A program made the position numbers and the translations under genes. Below are positions 18,762 through 27,998 of a DNA stretch of 64,000 bases, one piece after another. The DNA is from Nonomuraea endophytica. Its GTDB lineage: Bacteria > Actinomycetota > Actinomycetes > Streptosporangiales > Streptosporangiaceae. Below the pieces are notes generated by a model. The model saw only the letters and a program-made list of their open reading frames with translations, did not search any database and was not told the DNA's origin. The DNA is taken from the NCBI RefSeq assembly GCF_014203235.1, contig NZ_JACHIN010000001.1, positions 558,001-622,000 of the forward strand, given 5' to 3'. The stretch's first letter is position 1. Each line of letters starts with the position of its first letter.

Positions 18762-19882
18762 GTCCCCTCATAAACTCTCGGCACGCGTGCGCCGATCTTC
18801 GTCACGATCTCATGCGTGATCGTGCCGAGGTTATCCGCCCATTCCTGCAAGGTGGCCTCGCCGTCCTTGCCAGGTCCGAACAGGACGACCTCGTCCCCTG
18901 CGGCGATGACGTCGTCATCGACGTCGATCATGAACTGGTCCATGCACACCCGGCCGGCGATCGCCCTGCGACGGCCTCCCGCCAGCACCTCGACCCGCCC
19001 CGTCGCGTGTCTGAGGATCCCGTCGGCGTACCCGAGGGGAACCAGGCCAAGCGTTGTCTCGCGATCTGTGACATAAAGGTGCCCATAGGACACTCCGGAA
19101 TTCTCCGGCATGCGCTTGGCCAGGGCGAGCCTGGCCACCAGGGTCATCGCCTGGCGCAGACCGAAATCACCCCGCTCGGGGATCGGGCTCAGGCCGTAGA
19201 GGGCGATGCCCGGCCGTACCAGATCGAAGCGGGCGCGCGGCACGTCGACCAGCGCGGCGGAGTTGGCGATGTGCCTGATCACGTGGGAGCCGCTGAGACC
19301 CGCCTGGTCGGCCATCTTGAGCGCCTGGTCGAAGGCGTCGAGCTGCGCCTCGATCGAGGGGTGGCCGGGGATGTCGGCGCAGGCGAAGTGGGACCACAGG
19401 CCCACGACCTCGACGGCGCCCTCGGCCCGCAGCGCCGCCGCGGCGGCCAGCAGCTCGGGCCAGGCGGCGAGCGGCGAACCGCCCCTGCTCATGCCCGTGT
19501 CGGCCTCCAGGTGCACCTTCGCGGTGATGCCGGTGGCACGCGCCGCGGCGGCCATCTCCCCCAGCAGCCCCGTCTCCGCCGCCGACAGCTCGACGTCCGC
19601 GCGCAGCGCCTCCTCGTACGGCCCGCCCCGCGTCAGCAGCCACGACGTGACCGGAGCGGTGATCCCGGCGGCCCGAAGCGCCAGCCCCTCGCTCAGCGTG
19701 GCGGTGCCCAACCGGCCCACCCCCGCGTCGAGCAGGGTCCGCGACACCCGCACCAGCCCGTGCCCGTAGGCGTCGGCCTTGACCACGCCCATCAACGCGG
19801 CGCCGTCGGCGTGCTCGGTGAGCACGGCGACGTTGTGCCTGATGGCGGACAGATCGATGCGGGCCTCGGCAGGAGATGTCAT
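18758..19882 (-). CDS. alr: Alanine racemase
   Basis: Alr is the PLP enzyme that makes D-alanine for peptidoglycan. The 374-residue protein starts with AEARIDLSAIRHNVAVL and carries the PLP Lys in MGVVKADAYGHGLV (Lys35). The second catalytic Tyr is in SGVSYGHLYVT, and YADGILRH and VCMDQFMIDVDD follow as usual. It is the upstream member of the alr-hydrolase-tsaE chain. Confidence 0.97.
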   Translation of the reverse strand: MTSPAEARIDLSAIRHNVAVLTEHADGAALMGVVKADAYGHGLVRVSRTLLDAGVGRLGTATLSEGLALRAAGITAPVTSWLLTRGGPYEEALRADVELSAAETGLLGEMAAAARATGITAKVHLEADTGMSRGGSPLAAWPELLAAAAALRAEGAVEVVGLWSHFACADIPGHPSIEAQLDAFDQALKMADQAGLSGSHVIRHIANSAALVDVPRARFDLVRPGIALYGLSPIPERGDFGLRQAMTLVARLALAKRMPENSGVSYGHLYVTDRETTLGLVPLGYADGILRHATGRVEVLAGGRRRAIAGRVCMDQFMIDVDDDVIAAGDEVVLFGPGKDGEATLQEWADNLGTITHEIVTKIGARVPRVYEGT

Positions 19883-19943
19883 CTTTCCAGTGTGTCAGCT
19901 GGACTCGATGCTTGAGCGAGGTTCGATCGCAGCCCGCTTGCAG

Positions 19944-21383
19944 CTAGGAGAGCGACCTGATCGCCGCCGGGATCGCGGCGGCCACGTCCGCGGTGACCAG
20001 CGGCGCCCCGTCGGCGGCCAGCCGTCCGGCCAGCCCGTGCAGGTACGCCCCGCACGACCCGGCGTCATAACAGCTCAGCCCCTGGGCCAGCAGCGCCCCC
20101 GCCACCCCGGCCAGCACGTCGCCGGTGCCGCCCGTGGCCAGCGCCGGGGTGCCCGTGCGGTTGACCCGCACCGGCCTGTCCTGCTCGGCCACCAGCGTCG
20201 TGGAGCCCTTGAGCAGCACCGTCACGCCGAGGTCGGCCGCCGCCCGGCGGGCGTGCTCCAGCCTGCTCGCCTCGACGCGCTCGCGCGGGACCCGCATCAG
20301 CCGCGCCAGTTCCCCGGCGTGCGGCGTGATCAGCACGGGCGCGCTGCGGCGCAGCAGCGTGGGGTCGCGCGAGACCAGCGTGAGCGCGTCGGCGTCCACC
20401 AGCACGGGCACGTCGCTGGCCAGCACCCTCCTGGCCAGCTCGTGGGCGAAGTCGCCGGTGCCGAGCCCGGGGCCGAGCACCCACGCCTGCACGCGGCCGA
20501 CGCCGTCGAGCGAGGGCTCGCGCAGCTCGGTGATGACCGCCTCCGGCCAGTGGGAGCGCACCTGCGCCACGGGCGCGGCGGTGCCCACGTAGCGCACCAT
20601 CCCGGCCCCGGCGTGCAGCGCCCCGCCGACGGCCAGCACGGCGGCGCCCGTGTATTCCTCGCTGCCCGCGGCCACGCCCACCACGCCTCTGCGGTACTTG
20701 TCGGACTCCGCGCCCGGCTCCGGCAGCAGGTCGGCGACGTCACCGTCGGTGAGCGCCGCGACGTCCGGATCCGGCAGGTACGCGCCCAGCCCGATGTCGA
20801 CCAGCTCCAGCCGCCCGGTGTAGCCGGCGCCGGGGTCGATCAGCAACCCGGTCTTGCAGGCGCCCATCGTGACCGTCACGTGCGCCTGTATAGCGGCCCC
20901 AGGCACCCGGCCCGTGCTCGCGTCCACCCCGGACGGCACGTCCACGGCGACCACCAGCCCCGGCCCCTGGTTCGCCCGCGCCACGGCCTTCGCGTACGGC
21001 TCGCGCAGCGCCCCCGTCACCCCGATCCCGACCAGCCCGTCGACGACCAGGTCCGCCCGGTCCACGGCCTCGATGCCGCGCACCCGCCCGCCCGCCTGCC
21101 GCAGGGCCGCCAGCCCGGCCTCGTGCACCTTGCTGCCCGCCAGGACCGCCTCGACCTGGGCGCCGCGCCGCGCCAGCCGTACGCCGGCATAGAGGGCGTC
21201 GCCGCCGTTGTCGCCGCTGCCGACGAGCAGGACTACCCGCGCCCCGTAGACGCGCCCGAGCATGGCGGCGCAGCAGGCTGCCAGGCCGGCGGCGGCGCGC
21301 TCCATCAGCGTCCCGTCGGGCAGGCGCGCCATGAGCGCCTGCTCGGCGGCCCTGATCTGATCGGCGGTGTAGGCGGTAAGCAT
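19944..21383 (-). CDS. nnrD: Bifunctional NAD(P)H-hydrate epimerase / ADP-dependent NAD(P)H-hydrate dehydratase
   Basis: Repairs hydrated NADH and NADPH. The 479-residue fusion has the YjeF-N epimerase half (about 1-215) with LLVGSGDNGGDALYAGVRL and VDVPSGVDASTG. The ribokinase-like dehydratase half (about 225-479) shows ITPHAGELARL and the catalytic GGTGDVLAGVAGALLAQG. The two halves match the fused nnrE-nnrD arrangement. acpS starts nine bases upstream, in the same direction, as in other actinobacteria. Confidence 0.95.
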   Translation of the reverse strand: MLTAYTADQIRAAEQALMARLPDGTLMERAAAGLAACCAAMLGRVYGARVVLLVGSGDNGGDALYAGVRLARRGAQVEAVLAGSKVHEAGLAALRQAGGRVRGIEAVDRADLVVDGLVGIGVTGALREPYAKAVARANQGPGLVVAVDVPSGVDASTGRVPGAAIQAHVTVTMGACKTGLLIDPGAGYTGRLELVDIGLGAYLPDPDVAALTDGDVADLLPEPGAESDKYRRGVVGVAAGSEEYTGAAVLAVGGALHAGAGMVRYVGTAAPVAQVRSHWPEAVITELREPSLDGVGRVQAWVLGPGLGTGDFAHELARRVLASDVPVLVDADALTLVSRDPTLLRRSAPVLITPHAGELARLMRVPRERVEASRLEHARRAAADLGVTVLLKGSTTLVAEQDRPVRVNRTGTPALATGGTGDVLAGVAGALLAQGLSCYDAGSCGAYLHGLAGRLAADGAPLVTADVAAAIPAAIRSLS

Positions 21384-21392
21384 GATCAGAAG

Positions 21393-21746
21393 CTATCCCT
21401 CCGCGATCACATAGGCCATCGCCACACCGGCGTCGTGCGAGAGCGAGAGGTGCCAGCGTTTGACGCCCAGGCCGTAGGCGACCTCGGCGGCCTTGCCGCG
21501 CACGCGCAGCTCTGGCCGGCCGTTCTCGTCGCAGACGACCTCGGCCTCCAGGTGGCCGAGGCCGTCGGGCGCGCCGAGGGCCTTGGCGACGGCCTCCTTG
21601 GCGGCGAAGCGGGCGGCCAGGGAGTGGACGGCCCGGCCCTTCTGCTCGTCCTCGGTGAACAGCCTGCCGCGCAGCCCCGGGGTGCGCTCCAAGGCCGCCG
21701 CGAACCGCTTGACGTCCACCACGTCCACCCCGATGCCCAGGATCAT
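21393..21746 (-). CDS. acpS: Holo-[acyl-carrier-protein] synthase
   Basis: AcpS attaches 4'-phosphopantetheine to acyl carrier proteins. The 117-residue protein has [14 protein letters not shown] with the metal-binding Asp8, and [13 protein letters not shown] with Glu51, followed by [19 protein letters not shown]. Length and motifs are standard. It forms a unit with nnrD. Confidence 0.97.
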   Translation of the reverse strand: MILGIGVDVVDVKRFAAALERTPGLRGRLFTEDEQKGRAVHSLAARFAAKEAVAKALGAPDGLGHLEAEVVCDENGRPELRVRGKAAEVAYGLGVKRWHLSLSHDAGVAMAYVIAEG

Positions 21747-21755
21747 GTCTCCAGG

Positions 21756-22481
21756 CTAGGGCAGGCGGGTCGCGAGGCCGTCGAGGATGCGGTCCACGCC
21801 GTAGCGGAAGTCCCGGTCGCGCATCGCCGCGGGGCCGCCGCCGTCCTTCAGGATGTGCTCGTCCAGCGCCTGGAGCCGGGGCAGCTCCCGGTTGGTCTCC
21901 GCGGCCGCCGCGCGGATCTGGGCCTCCAGCTCCTCCTCGGTCTGGCCGAGCCTGGCCAGCATCGACAGCAGCGCCGCCTCGGAGGTCGACATCCCGATGA
22001 CGTAGGAGATGAGCGTGCTCATGGCCTGGCTGGCCTCGTCGAGCTCGAACCCGGCCTGGTTGAAGATGGCCAGCATGCGGTCGGTCTGACGCATCAGGTT
22101 GGGGCCGAGCTCGGCCAGGCCGACCTGGCCCAGGACCGAGGCCACCCACGGGTGGCGCAGGATCATCGAGCGCAGGCTGTCGGCGCACGCGAACGCCGCC
22201 TCCCGCCAGTCGCCGCCGGCCTCGGGCACGCGCAGCTCGCCGTACACCTCGTCGACGACGAGCTCGATGAGCTCGTCCTTGTTGGCGACGTGGCGGTACA
22301 GAGAGGTGGCGCCGGCGTTGAGCCGGGTGCCGAGCGTGCGCATGCTGAGGTTGTCCATGCCCTCTTCATCGAGGAGCTTCACGGCCTCCGCCACGATGCG
22401 CTCACGGCTGAGGGCGGGTTGCTGCTGCTGGCGGCGCGGGCGCGTCCACACCGAGGGGATGGGCTGCTTCTGGGCGGGCAT
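21756..22481 (-). CDS. TetR family transcriptional regulator
   Basis: A 241-residue repressor-type protein. The N-terminal helix-turn-helix is visible at about residues 24-70 (SRERIVAEAVKLLDEEGMDN, then GATSLYRHVANKDELIELV). The C-terminal ligand domain (about 90-230) looks like the TetR_C class with WREAAFACADSLRSMILRHP. An unusual Pro/Gln-rich N-terminal tail (RPRRQQQQPALS) precedes the DNA-binding domain. It ends 10 bases before acpS. Target and ligand unknown. Confidence 0.9.
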   Translation of the reverse strand: MPAQKQPIPSVWTRPRRQQQQPALSRERIVAEAVKLLDEEGMDNLSMRTLGTRLNAGATSLYRHVANKDELIELVVDEVYGELRVPEAGGDWREAAFACADSLRSMILRHPWVASVLGQVGLAELGPNLMRQTDRMLAIFNQAGFELDEASQAMSTLISYVIGMSTSEAALLSMLARLGQTEEELEAQIRAAAAETNRELPRLQALDEHILKDGGGPAAMRDRDFRYGVDRILDGLATRLP

Positions 22482-22567
22482 GTGAAACTCCTCTCACGTG
22501 CCCACCAGCATAGCGCACGACGTACGCGGGATGCGAACGTTCTGGATGCCCGCGCACGTCGTTCACG

Positions 22568-23977
22568 TCAGAAGCCGCCCCGGTGCCAGGGTCCCCAGAT
22601 GGCGAACGACACGCCCTGGTTCGACTGGATGTTGACGTAGAGGGTCCGCCCGCCGGGGCCGAAGGTCGAGCCCGCGAACTCCGCCCCAGGATCGCCCGCC
22701 ACGGGCGCCAGCCGGGCGAAGTCGAAGATCTCACCGCGCCGGGTCAGGCCGCGCAGGAAGTTGTCGCCTGCGCCGTCCTCGCACAGCACCAGCGTGCCGC
22801 GCGGGCTGGCGGTGACGTTGTCGGGCAGGTCCAGGACGGTTGAGCCGGGCGACTCGTAGGCGAGCTTCAGCCGGCCGCTCCACGTCTCGTACGCCCAGAC
22901 CTGCCCTCGGCCCTTCCCGAACCCGGACGGCGGCGTGTCGCCGGTGGCGCCGCCCTGGGTGGAGACGAAGTAGACGGTGCCGTGGTGATGGACGGCGCCC
23001 TCCAGGCGGGAGAAGATCGCCGCGCCCTGGTCGAGCCCCTGCCGGCTCACCGCCCGCACCGCCGTGTCGTTGGACGGCGTGCCGGTGAACTCCGGGTCCG
23101 GCTCGGCGATCTCCACCCAGCGGGTCCGGTAGACGGCGCCGGCGGGCTGTCCCGCCGACAGATCCTTCCCGTCCTCATCCCGTACGGCCAGCATCTCCAG
23201 CCGCCCGCCGTCCAGGATGCGCCCGGCCCTGAGCGGATGCTTCGGCGGAAGGTAACGGTAGAAGCCGGACGGGAAGCCGAAGTTGTCCTCGGTGAGGTAC
23301 AACGCCCCGCTGACCGGGTCGAAGGCCGCCGACTCGTGCGCGAAGCGCCCCGCCGACCGGATCGGCACCGGCCGCGCGACACCGGTGATCGGCACCTCGA
23401 ACACGTAGCCGTGCTTCTGGGTGAGCTTGGAGTTGTCACCCCCGGAGAAGTCGTTGCCCACGTCCGGCCCGTTGACCGTCTCCTCGCAGGTCACCCAGGC
23501 GCCCCACGGCATCGGACCGCCCGAGCAGTTCATCATCGTGCCGTTGAGCGAGGGCCCGCCGGCCAGCACCTCCCCGTACGGGGTCACCCGCAGGGTCGCG
23601 GTGCCGCCGCCGGCGGCCGGATCGTAGGCCCTGGCCGGGTCGCCGAACGCGCCGACCGGCCCGTTGACCTCGTGGTTGCGGACCAGGATCGTGCTGCCGC
23701 GCGGGCCGCGGAAGGCGGCCATGCCGTCGTGCCTGCCCGGCACCCTGCTGCCGTCGGGGAAGGTCTCGCCCGCCGCGTTGAACGAGCGGTAGCGGAAGCC
23801 GTCCGGCAGGAAAAGCCTGACGAGGCCGTCCCGGGCGTCGGGCACCGGCCTGAGCGGGCCGTAGCCGGGCACCGGCCGTACGCCGCCCCGGGCGCCGGCC
23901 TCGGCGACCCCGGCGAACGGTCCGGCGACACCCGCCGCGACGGCCCCGGCTCCAGTGAGAAAGCGACGTCGATCCAT
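22568..23977 (-). CDS. Tat-exported PhoX/DUF839 family protein
   Basis: A 469-residue exported protein. The N-terminus MDRRRFLTGAGAVAAGVAG is a twin-arginine signal peptide. The rest follows the DUF839/PhoX beta-propeller family: FLPDGFRYRSFNAAG, HDGMAAFRG, VRNHEVNGP, WGAWVTCEETVNGP, FAHESAAFDPVSGALYLTED and GAGDNFLRGLTRRGEIFDFA. PhoX enzymes are calcium- and iron-dependent alkaline phosphatases, but many DUF839 members lack shown activity. Upstream (23978-24030) is a short AT-richer leader. Confidence 0.88.
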   Translation of the reverse strand: MDRRRFLTGAGAVAAGVAGPFAGVAEAGARGGVRPVPGYGPLRPVPDARDGLVRLFLPDGFRYRSFNAAGETFPDGSRVPGRHDGMAAFRGPRGSTILVRNHEVNGPVGAFGDPARAYDPAAGGGTATLRVTPYGEVLAGGPSLNGTMMNCSGGPMPWGAWVTCEETVNGPDVGNDFSGGDNSKLTQKHGYVFEVPITGVARPVPIRSAGRFAHESAAFDPVSGALYLTEDNFGFPSGFYRYLPPKHPLRAGRILDGGRLEMLAVRDEDGKDLSAGQPAGAVYRTRWVEIAEPDPEFTGTPSNDTAVRAVSRQGLDQGAAIFSRLEGAVHHHGTVYFVSTQGGATGDTPPSGFGKGRGQVWAYETWSGRLKLAYESPGSTVLDLPDNVTASPRGTLVLCEDGAGDNFLRGLTRRGEIFDFARLAPVAGDPGAEFAGSTFGPGGRTLYVNIQSNQGVSFAIWGPWHRGGF

Positions 23978-24162
23978 AGTGCAGACCTTCCGTGACGTTG
24001 TTCACCGGATGTTAAGGTGCGCGGAAGATCGTGGCCTATGTCAGACCTCGCCAAGGGGGTACATCATTCCCCGTACCAAGCTCCGGTAATCCCCGTGTTT
24101 TATCCACAGGCTGTGGAGAGGTTCGCGGGGCACCCCTGGAGACCCGGTTTGTACGCCGTCGC

Positions 24163-24168
24163 TACGCT
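24163..24168 (+). promoter_or_regulatory. Candidate -10 box for a leaderless coaA transcript
   Basis: TACGCT lies six bases before GTG 24175 and there is no Shine-Dalgarno sequence, a layout typical of leaderless actinobacterial genes. No clear -35 box is visible. Confidence 0.35.
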
Positions 24169-24174
24169 GCCAAC

Positions 24175-25092
24175 GTGAACAACGGCTACGTGGAACTGAG
24201 CAGGGAGCAGTGGAGCGATCTCCGCAAGAACACGCCCTTGACTCTCACCGCAGACGAGCTGGAAGCCCTTCGCGGCGTCGATGATCCCATCGATCTCGCC
24301 GAGGTCACCGACATCTACCTCCCACTCACCCGGCTGCTCAACCTGCACTACACCGGGTCCAAGCAGCGCAGCAACGTGCTGAGCGCCTTCCTCGGCAAGC
24401 CGGGGCCGCGCGTGCCGTACGTGCTGGGGATCGCCGGAAGCGTCGCGGTCGGCAAGTCGACGACGGCGCGGCTGCTGCACACGCTGCTGGCCCGCTGGCC
24501 GGAGCACCCCAAGGTCGGGCTGCTGACCACCGACAGTTTCCTCTACCCCAACAAGGTTCTCGAAGCCAAGGGCATCATGCACCGCAAGGGCTTCCCGGAA
24601 AGCTACGACCGGCGGGCGCTGGTGCGGTTCGTGGCCGAGGTGAAGGCGGGCATGGGCGAGGTACGCGCCCCGGTCTACAGCCACCTGGAATACGACATCG
24701 TCCCCGGGGCCCACCAGATCGTGAAAGACCCCGACATCTTGATCATCGAGGGGCTCAACGTCCTGCAGCCGGCTCCCCCGACCTCACTGGCCGTCAACGA
24801 CTACTTCGACTACTCCATCTACGTGGACGCGAAGGTCGAGGACATCAGGACCTGGTACGTCGACCGTTTCCACAAGCTGCGCAGAACCGCCTTCGAAGAC
24901 CCCAAGTCCTACTTCAAGTACATCGCCGAACTCTCCTACGAAGAGGCCACCGACTTCGCCGTCAACGTCTGGCGCGACATCAACGAGCGGAACCTGGTGG
25001 AGAACATCGCCCCCACCCGCGGCCGCGCCGACCTGGTCCTGCAGAAGGGCGCCGACCACTCGATCAGGCGGATACGGCTGCGCCGTACGTGA
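24175..25092 (+). CDS. coaA: Pantothenate kinase, type I (CoaA)
   Basis: CoaA phosphorylates pantothenate, the first step of coenzyme A synthesis. The 305-residue protein has the P-loop [17 protein letters not shown] (about residues 85-101), [45 protein letters not shown] and C-terminal [23 protein letters not shown] 24175 fits the family length; in-frame sequence back to 24031 has no family match. The small minus-strand frame at 25064-25210 overlaps its last 29 bases. Confidence 0.97.
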   Translation: MNNGYVELSREQWSDLRKNTPLTLTADELEALRGVDDPIDLAEVTDIYLPLTRLLNLHYTGSKQRSNVLSAFLGKPGPRVPYVLGIAGSVAVGKSTTARLLHTLLARWPEHPKVGLLTTDSFLYPNKVLEAKGIMHRKGFPESYDRRALVRFVAEVKAGMGEVRAPVYSHLEYDIVPGAHQIVKDPDILIIEGLNVLQPAPPTSLAVNDYFDYSIYVDAKVEDIRTWYVDRFHKLRRTAFEDPKSYFKYIAELSYEEATDFAVNVWRDINERNLVENIAPTRGRADLVLQKGADHSIRRIRLRRT

Positions 25093-25210
25093 AGTCGTCG
25101 CCCCCGCTCTCCCCCATCACGTAGACGGCGAAGCGACCCTGGCAGCCCTGGTCGTCGATGTCGGCGAACCAGCAGTCCTCGCCGTCGACGTGGCAGATGC
25201 GAATTGACAT
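25064..25210 (-). CDS. Possible small Cys-containing protein (48 aa)
   Basis: A 48-codon frame starts ATG 25210, [20 protein letters not shown], and ends with TGA at 25066-25064. It has three Cys and many acidic residues. Nearly all codons end in G or C, although about 110 bases of it lie outside any other gene, which suggests coding constraint. The ribosome site is weak (AGG nine bases upstream). I know no family for it. It lies convergent with coaA and divergent from the DUF389 gene. Presence is uncertain. Confidence 0.45.
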   Translation of the reverse strand: MSIRICHVDGEDCWFADIDDQGCQGRFAVYVMGESGGDDFTYGAAVSA

Positions 25211-25272
25211 GGGCACAGCCTGGAGGGACCCGTTCAACAGAACGTCAACGTCGAATCTACGACAATGGCCCC

Positions 25273-26199
25273 GTGCTACATCTTCGATTGATCTGCCCGC
25301 CCAGCCGTACGGACGAAGCGCTGAGCGTGCTGGAGGAGTGCCTGGGCGTCACCAACATCGTGGTGCTGCCCGGCGCCGCCCGCGAGCCCGCCGGCGACCT
25401 CATCTTCTGCGACACCGCGCGGGAGTCGGCCAACGAGGCCCTGTCCAGGCTCAAGTGGCTGGAGGACGAAGGATCGATCGCGATCGAGCACATCGACCTG
25501 TCCCTGTCCAGGGTCGCCGAGGAGGCGGTCGAGGAGGCGCCGGGCGACCCCGACGACGCCGTGGTCTGGGAGGAACTGTCCCAGCGGGTGCACAACGACT
25601 CCCGGATCACGTGGGCGTACCTGGCGTTCCTGGCCATCGCCACGCAGCTGGCCGGCATCGGCGCGCTGCAGAACTCGCCCATCCTCATCGTCGGCGCGAT
25701 GGTGCTCGGGCCCGAGTTCGGCGCGGTCGCGGCGATCTGCTTCGGGCTCCTGCTGCGCCGGTGGCACCTGGTGATCGAGGCGCTGCGGACGTTGTTCATC
25801 GGCTTCACCGTCGCGATCGCGATCACCTTCGCCTGCGCGCTGGTCTCCCACTGGCTCGGCTGGATCGACATCACGAACCTCGACATCAACGACGAGGTGA
25901 AGTTCATCGTGAAGCCGGACCGCTGGTCGTTCATCGTCGCGCTGCTGGCCGGCGTCGCCGGTGTGCTGTCGATCACCTCGGGCAAGTCCTCGGCGCTGAT
26001 CGGCGTCTTCATCTCGGTCACCACCGTGCCCGCCGCCGGATACCTCGCCGTGGCGCTCGCGGTGGGTGACTGGGCGGAGGTGGCCGGTCCGGTCTGGCAG
26101 CTCGCGGTCAACATCTTCGGCATGGTCCTGGCCGGCACCGTCACCCTCCTGATCCAGCGCAGAGTCTGGCCTCAAGTAGGACGCCACTCCTCCGATTGA
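25273..26199 (+). CDS. DUF389 family integral membrane protein
   Basis: A 308-residue protein. The N-terminal 115 residues are soluble (LICPPSRTDEALSVLEECLG...). The remainder has about six hydrophobic segments, starting WAYLAFLAIATQLAGIGAL, then the DUF389 signature SPILIVGAMVLGPEFGAVAA. GTG 25273 is chosen because conserved sequence begins at once; a TTG at 25204 would add 23 residues of unlikely sequence. Function of DUF389 is unknown. It ends 13 bases before the ABC gene, which has its ribosome site at the DUF389 stop. Confidence 0.85.
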   Translation: MLHLRLICPPSRTDEALSVLEECLGVTNIVVLPGAAREPAGDLIFCDTARESANEALSRLKWLEDEGSIAIEHIDLSLSRVAEEAVEEAPGDPDDAVVWEELSQRVHNDSRITWAYLAFLAIATQLAGIGALQNSPILIVGAMVLGPEFGAVAAICFGLLLRRWHLVIEALRTLFIGFTVAIAITFACALVSHWLGWIDITNLDINDEVKFIVKPDRWSFIVALLAGVAGVLSITSGKSSALIGVFISVTTVPAAGYLAVALAVGDWAEVAGPVWQLAVNIFGMVLAGTVTLLIQRRVWPQVGRHSSD

Positions 26200-26212
26200 A
26201 GGAGGCCAGGGC

Positions 26213-27151
26213 ATGGCCACGGAGGGTAGTGTCCGGATCATGCACATCCTCGCTACCGAGGGGCTGACCAAACGCTTCCCGACCGTCACCGCGCTCGACC
26301 GGCTCACGGTGGACGTCGGAACCGGCGTCACCGGCCTGGTCGGCGCCAACGGCGCGGGCAAGTCGACACTGATCAAGATCCTCCTGGGCCTGCTGCCGCC
26401 TTCCGCGGGCGGCGCCAAGGTGCTCGATCTCGACGTGACCACGCAGGGCACCCAGATCCGCCGCATCGTCGGCTACATGCCCGAGCACGACTGCCTGCCG
26501 CCCGACGTGTCGGCCACCGAGTTCGTCGTCCACCTCGCCCAGATGTCCGGGCTGCCGCGCACCGCCGCCCGCGAGCGCGCCGCCGACGTCCTGCGCCACG
26601 TGGGGCTGGCCGAAGAGCGCTACCGCGCCATGGGCGGCTATTCCACCGGCATGAAGCAGCGGGTCAAGCTGGCGCAGGCGCTCGTACACGATCCTAAGAT
26701 GATCTTCCTGGACGAGCCCACCAACGGCCTCGACCCGCGCGGGCGCGACGAGATGCTCGCGCTGATCCGCCGCATCGGCACCGAGTTCGGGATCAGCGTC
26801 CTGGTCACCAGCCACCTGCTGGGCGAGCTGGAGCGCATCTGCGACCACGTGATCGTCATCGACGCCGGCCGCCTGCTGCGCTCCTCAGCCATCACCGAGT
26901 TCACCCAGGCCACGCAGAGCCTCACCGTCGAGGTCGAGGAGGGCGTGCAGCCCCTGGCCGAACGGCTGGCGGAGCACGGCCAGCAGGTCACCCAGCACGG
27001 CCGCCTGCTGCTGGTCAAGGTGAGCGGACCGGAGACCTTCGACGCCATCCGCGACGCCGTGGTCGACCTCGACCTGTGCCTCATCCGGATGGAGCAGGGC
27101 CGCCACCGCATCGAGGACGTCTTCAGGGAGGAGGCCGCGGATGTCGTCTGA
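26213..27151 (+). CDS. ABC transporter ATP-binding protein, first of locus
   Basis: A 312-residue ATPase. Walker A GANGAGKST (residues 44-52), signature YSTGMKQRVKLAQALVHDP, Walker B MIFLDEPTNGLDPRGR and switch His in VTSHLLGELERI are all present. The C-terminal 80 residues (SLTVEVEEGVQPLAERLAEH) are the extension seen in ABC-2 type exporters. AAGGAGG lies seven bases before ATG 26213, which fixes the start. The next gene starts inside its 3' end (11-base overlap). Partner permease is downstream; substrate unknown. Confidence 0.93.
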   Translation: MATEGSVRIMHILATEGLTKRFPTVTALDRLTVDVGTGVTGLVGANGAGKSTLIKILLGLLPPSAGGAKVLDLDVTTQGTQIRRIVGYMPEHDCLPPDVSATEFVVHLAQMSGLPRTAARERAADVLRHVGLAEERYRAMGGYSTGMKQRVKLAQALVHDPKMIFLDEPTNGLDPRGRDEMLALIRRIGTEFGISVLVTSHLLGELERICDHVIVIDAGRLLRSSAITEFTQATQSLTVEVEEGVQPLAERLAEHGQQVTQHGRLLLVKVSGPETFDAIRDAVVDLDLCLIRMEQGRHRIEDVFREEAADVV

Positions 27152-27998
27152 GATCTATGACATCGGCTACCGCCACTACGACGGGCCGCGACTGGGCCCC
27201 GGCTACGCGACGCGGGCGCTGACGCTGCACAGCCTGCGCGGCATCTTCGGCCTCGGCCGTACGGCCCGCAGCAAGATCATGCCGTTCCTGCTCGCCATCA
27301 TCATGCTGCTGCCCGCGGTCGTGAGCATCGCCATGATGGCCCTGCTCCAGCAGCGCGGCATGGCCTACAGCGCGTTCGCGGTGATCATGCAGCCGGTGAT
27401 CGCCATCTTCCTGGCCGCGCAGGCGCCCACCGTGGTCGCCCCCGACCTGCGCTACCGCGTGCTGCCGCTCTACCTCTCGCGGCCGGTCGCGGTCGTGCAG
27501 TACGTCAGCGCCAAGGTCATCGCGATGACGGCCGCGCTGTTCATGCTGGTGGCGCTGCCGCTCACGCTCATCTACGTCGGCGAACTGCTCATCGACCTGC
27601 CGGGGCCGCCGCAGACCAAGGAATACCTGGGCGCGCTGACCGTGGCGCTGCTGCTGTCGGTGCTGCTGACCGCTTTCGGTCTGGCGCTGGCCTCGCTCAC
27701 GCCCCGGCGCGGGCTCGGCGTGGCCTCGGTCATCGCCGTCTACCTGCTGTCGCTGGCCGCCGTACCGGTCATCTACGGAACGCTGCTCTCGCTGAACGAG
27801 GACGCCGCGGCCCGGTGGGCATGGCTGCTCAACCCGTTCTGGCTGCTGGACGCGGTCCAGGTGTGGCTGTTCGGCAGCACGCCCAACTCCGAGGGCGGAT
27901 ACCCGCCCGGCCCGGCCCCCGCGCTGATCACACTCGCGCTGATCGCCTTCGCCATCGGCGTGCTGGCCCTGCGCTACCGGAAGGCGGCGGCCCAATGA
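27141..27998 (+). CDS. ABC-2 type transporter permease, first
   Basis: A 285-residue integral membrane protein with about six hydrophobic helices, for example IMPFLLAIIMLLPAVVSIAM, LFMLVALPLTLIYVGELLI and YLGALTVALLLSVLLTAFGL. The RYRVLPLYLSRPVAVVQYVSAK segment is typical of ABC-2 permeases (strategy of the NosY/NatB kind). It overlaps the upstream ATPase by 11 bases and the downstream ATPase by four (ATGA), so it is translated as part of one operon. Confidence 0.88.
   Translation: MSSEIYDIGYRHYDGPRLGPGYATRALTLHSLRGIFGLGRTARSKIMPFLLAIIMLLPAVVSIAMMALLQQRGMAYSAFAVIMQPVIAIFLAAQAPTVVAPDLRYRVLPLYLSRPVAVVQYVSAKVIAMTAALFMLVALPLTLIYVGELLIDLPGPPQTKEYLGALTVALLLSVLLTAFGLALASLTPRRGLGVASVIAVYLLSLAAVPVIYGTLLSLNEDAAARWAWLLNPFWLLDAVQVWLFGSTPNSEGGYPPGPAPALITLALIAFAIGVLALRYRKAAAQ

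Noticed and set aside
19779..22640. A 953-codon plus-strand frame
   Set aside because: It is antisense to alr (part), nnrD, acpS and the TetR gene, and its sequence has no domain-like pattern.
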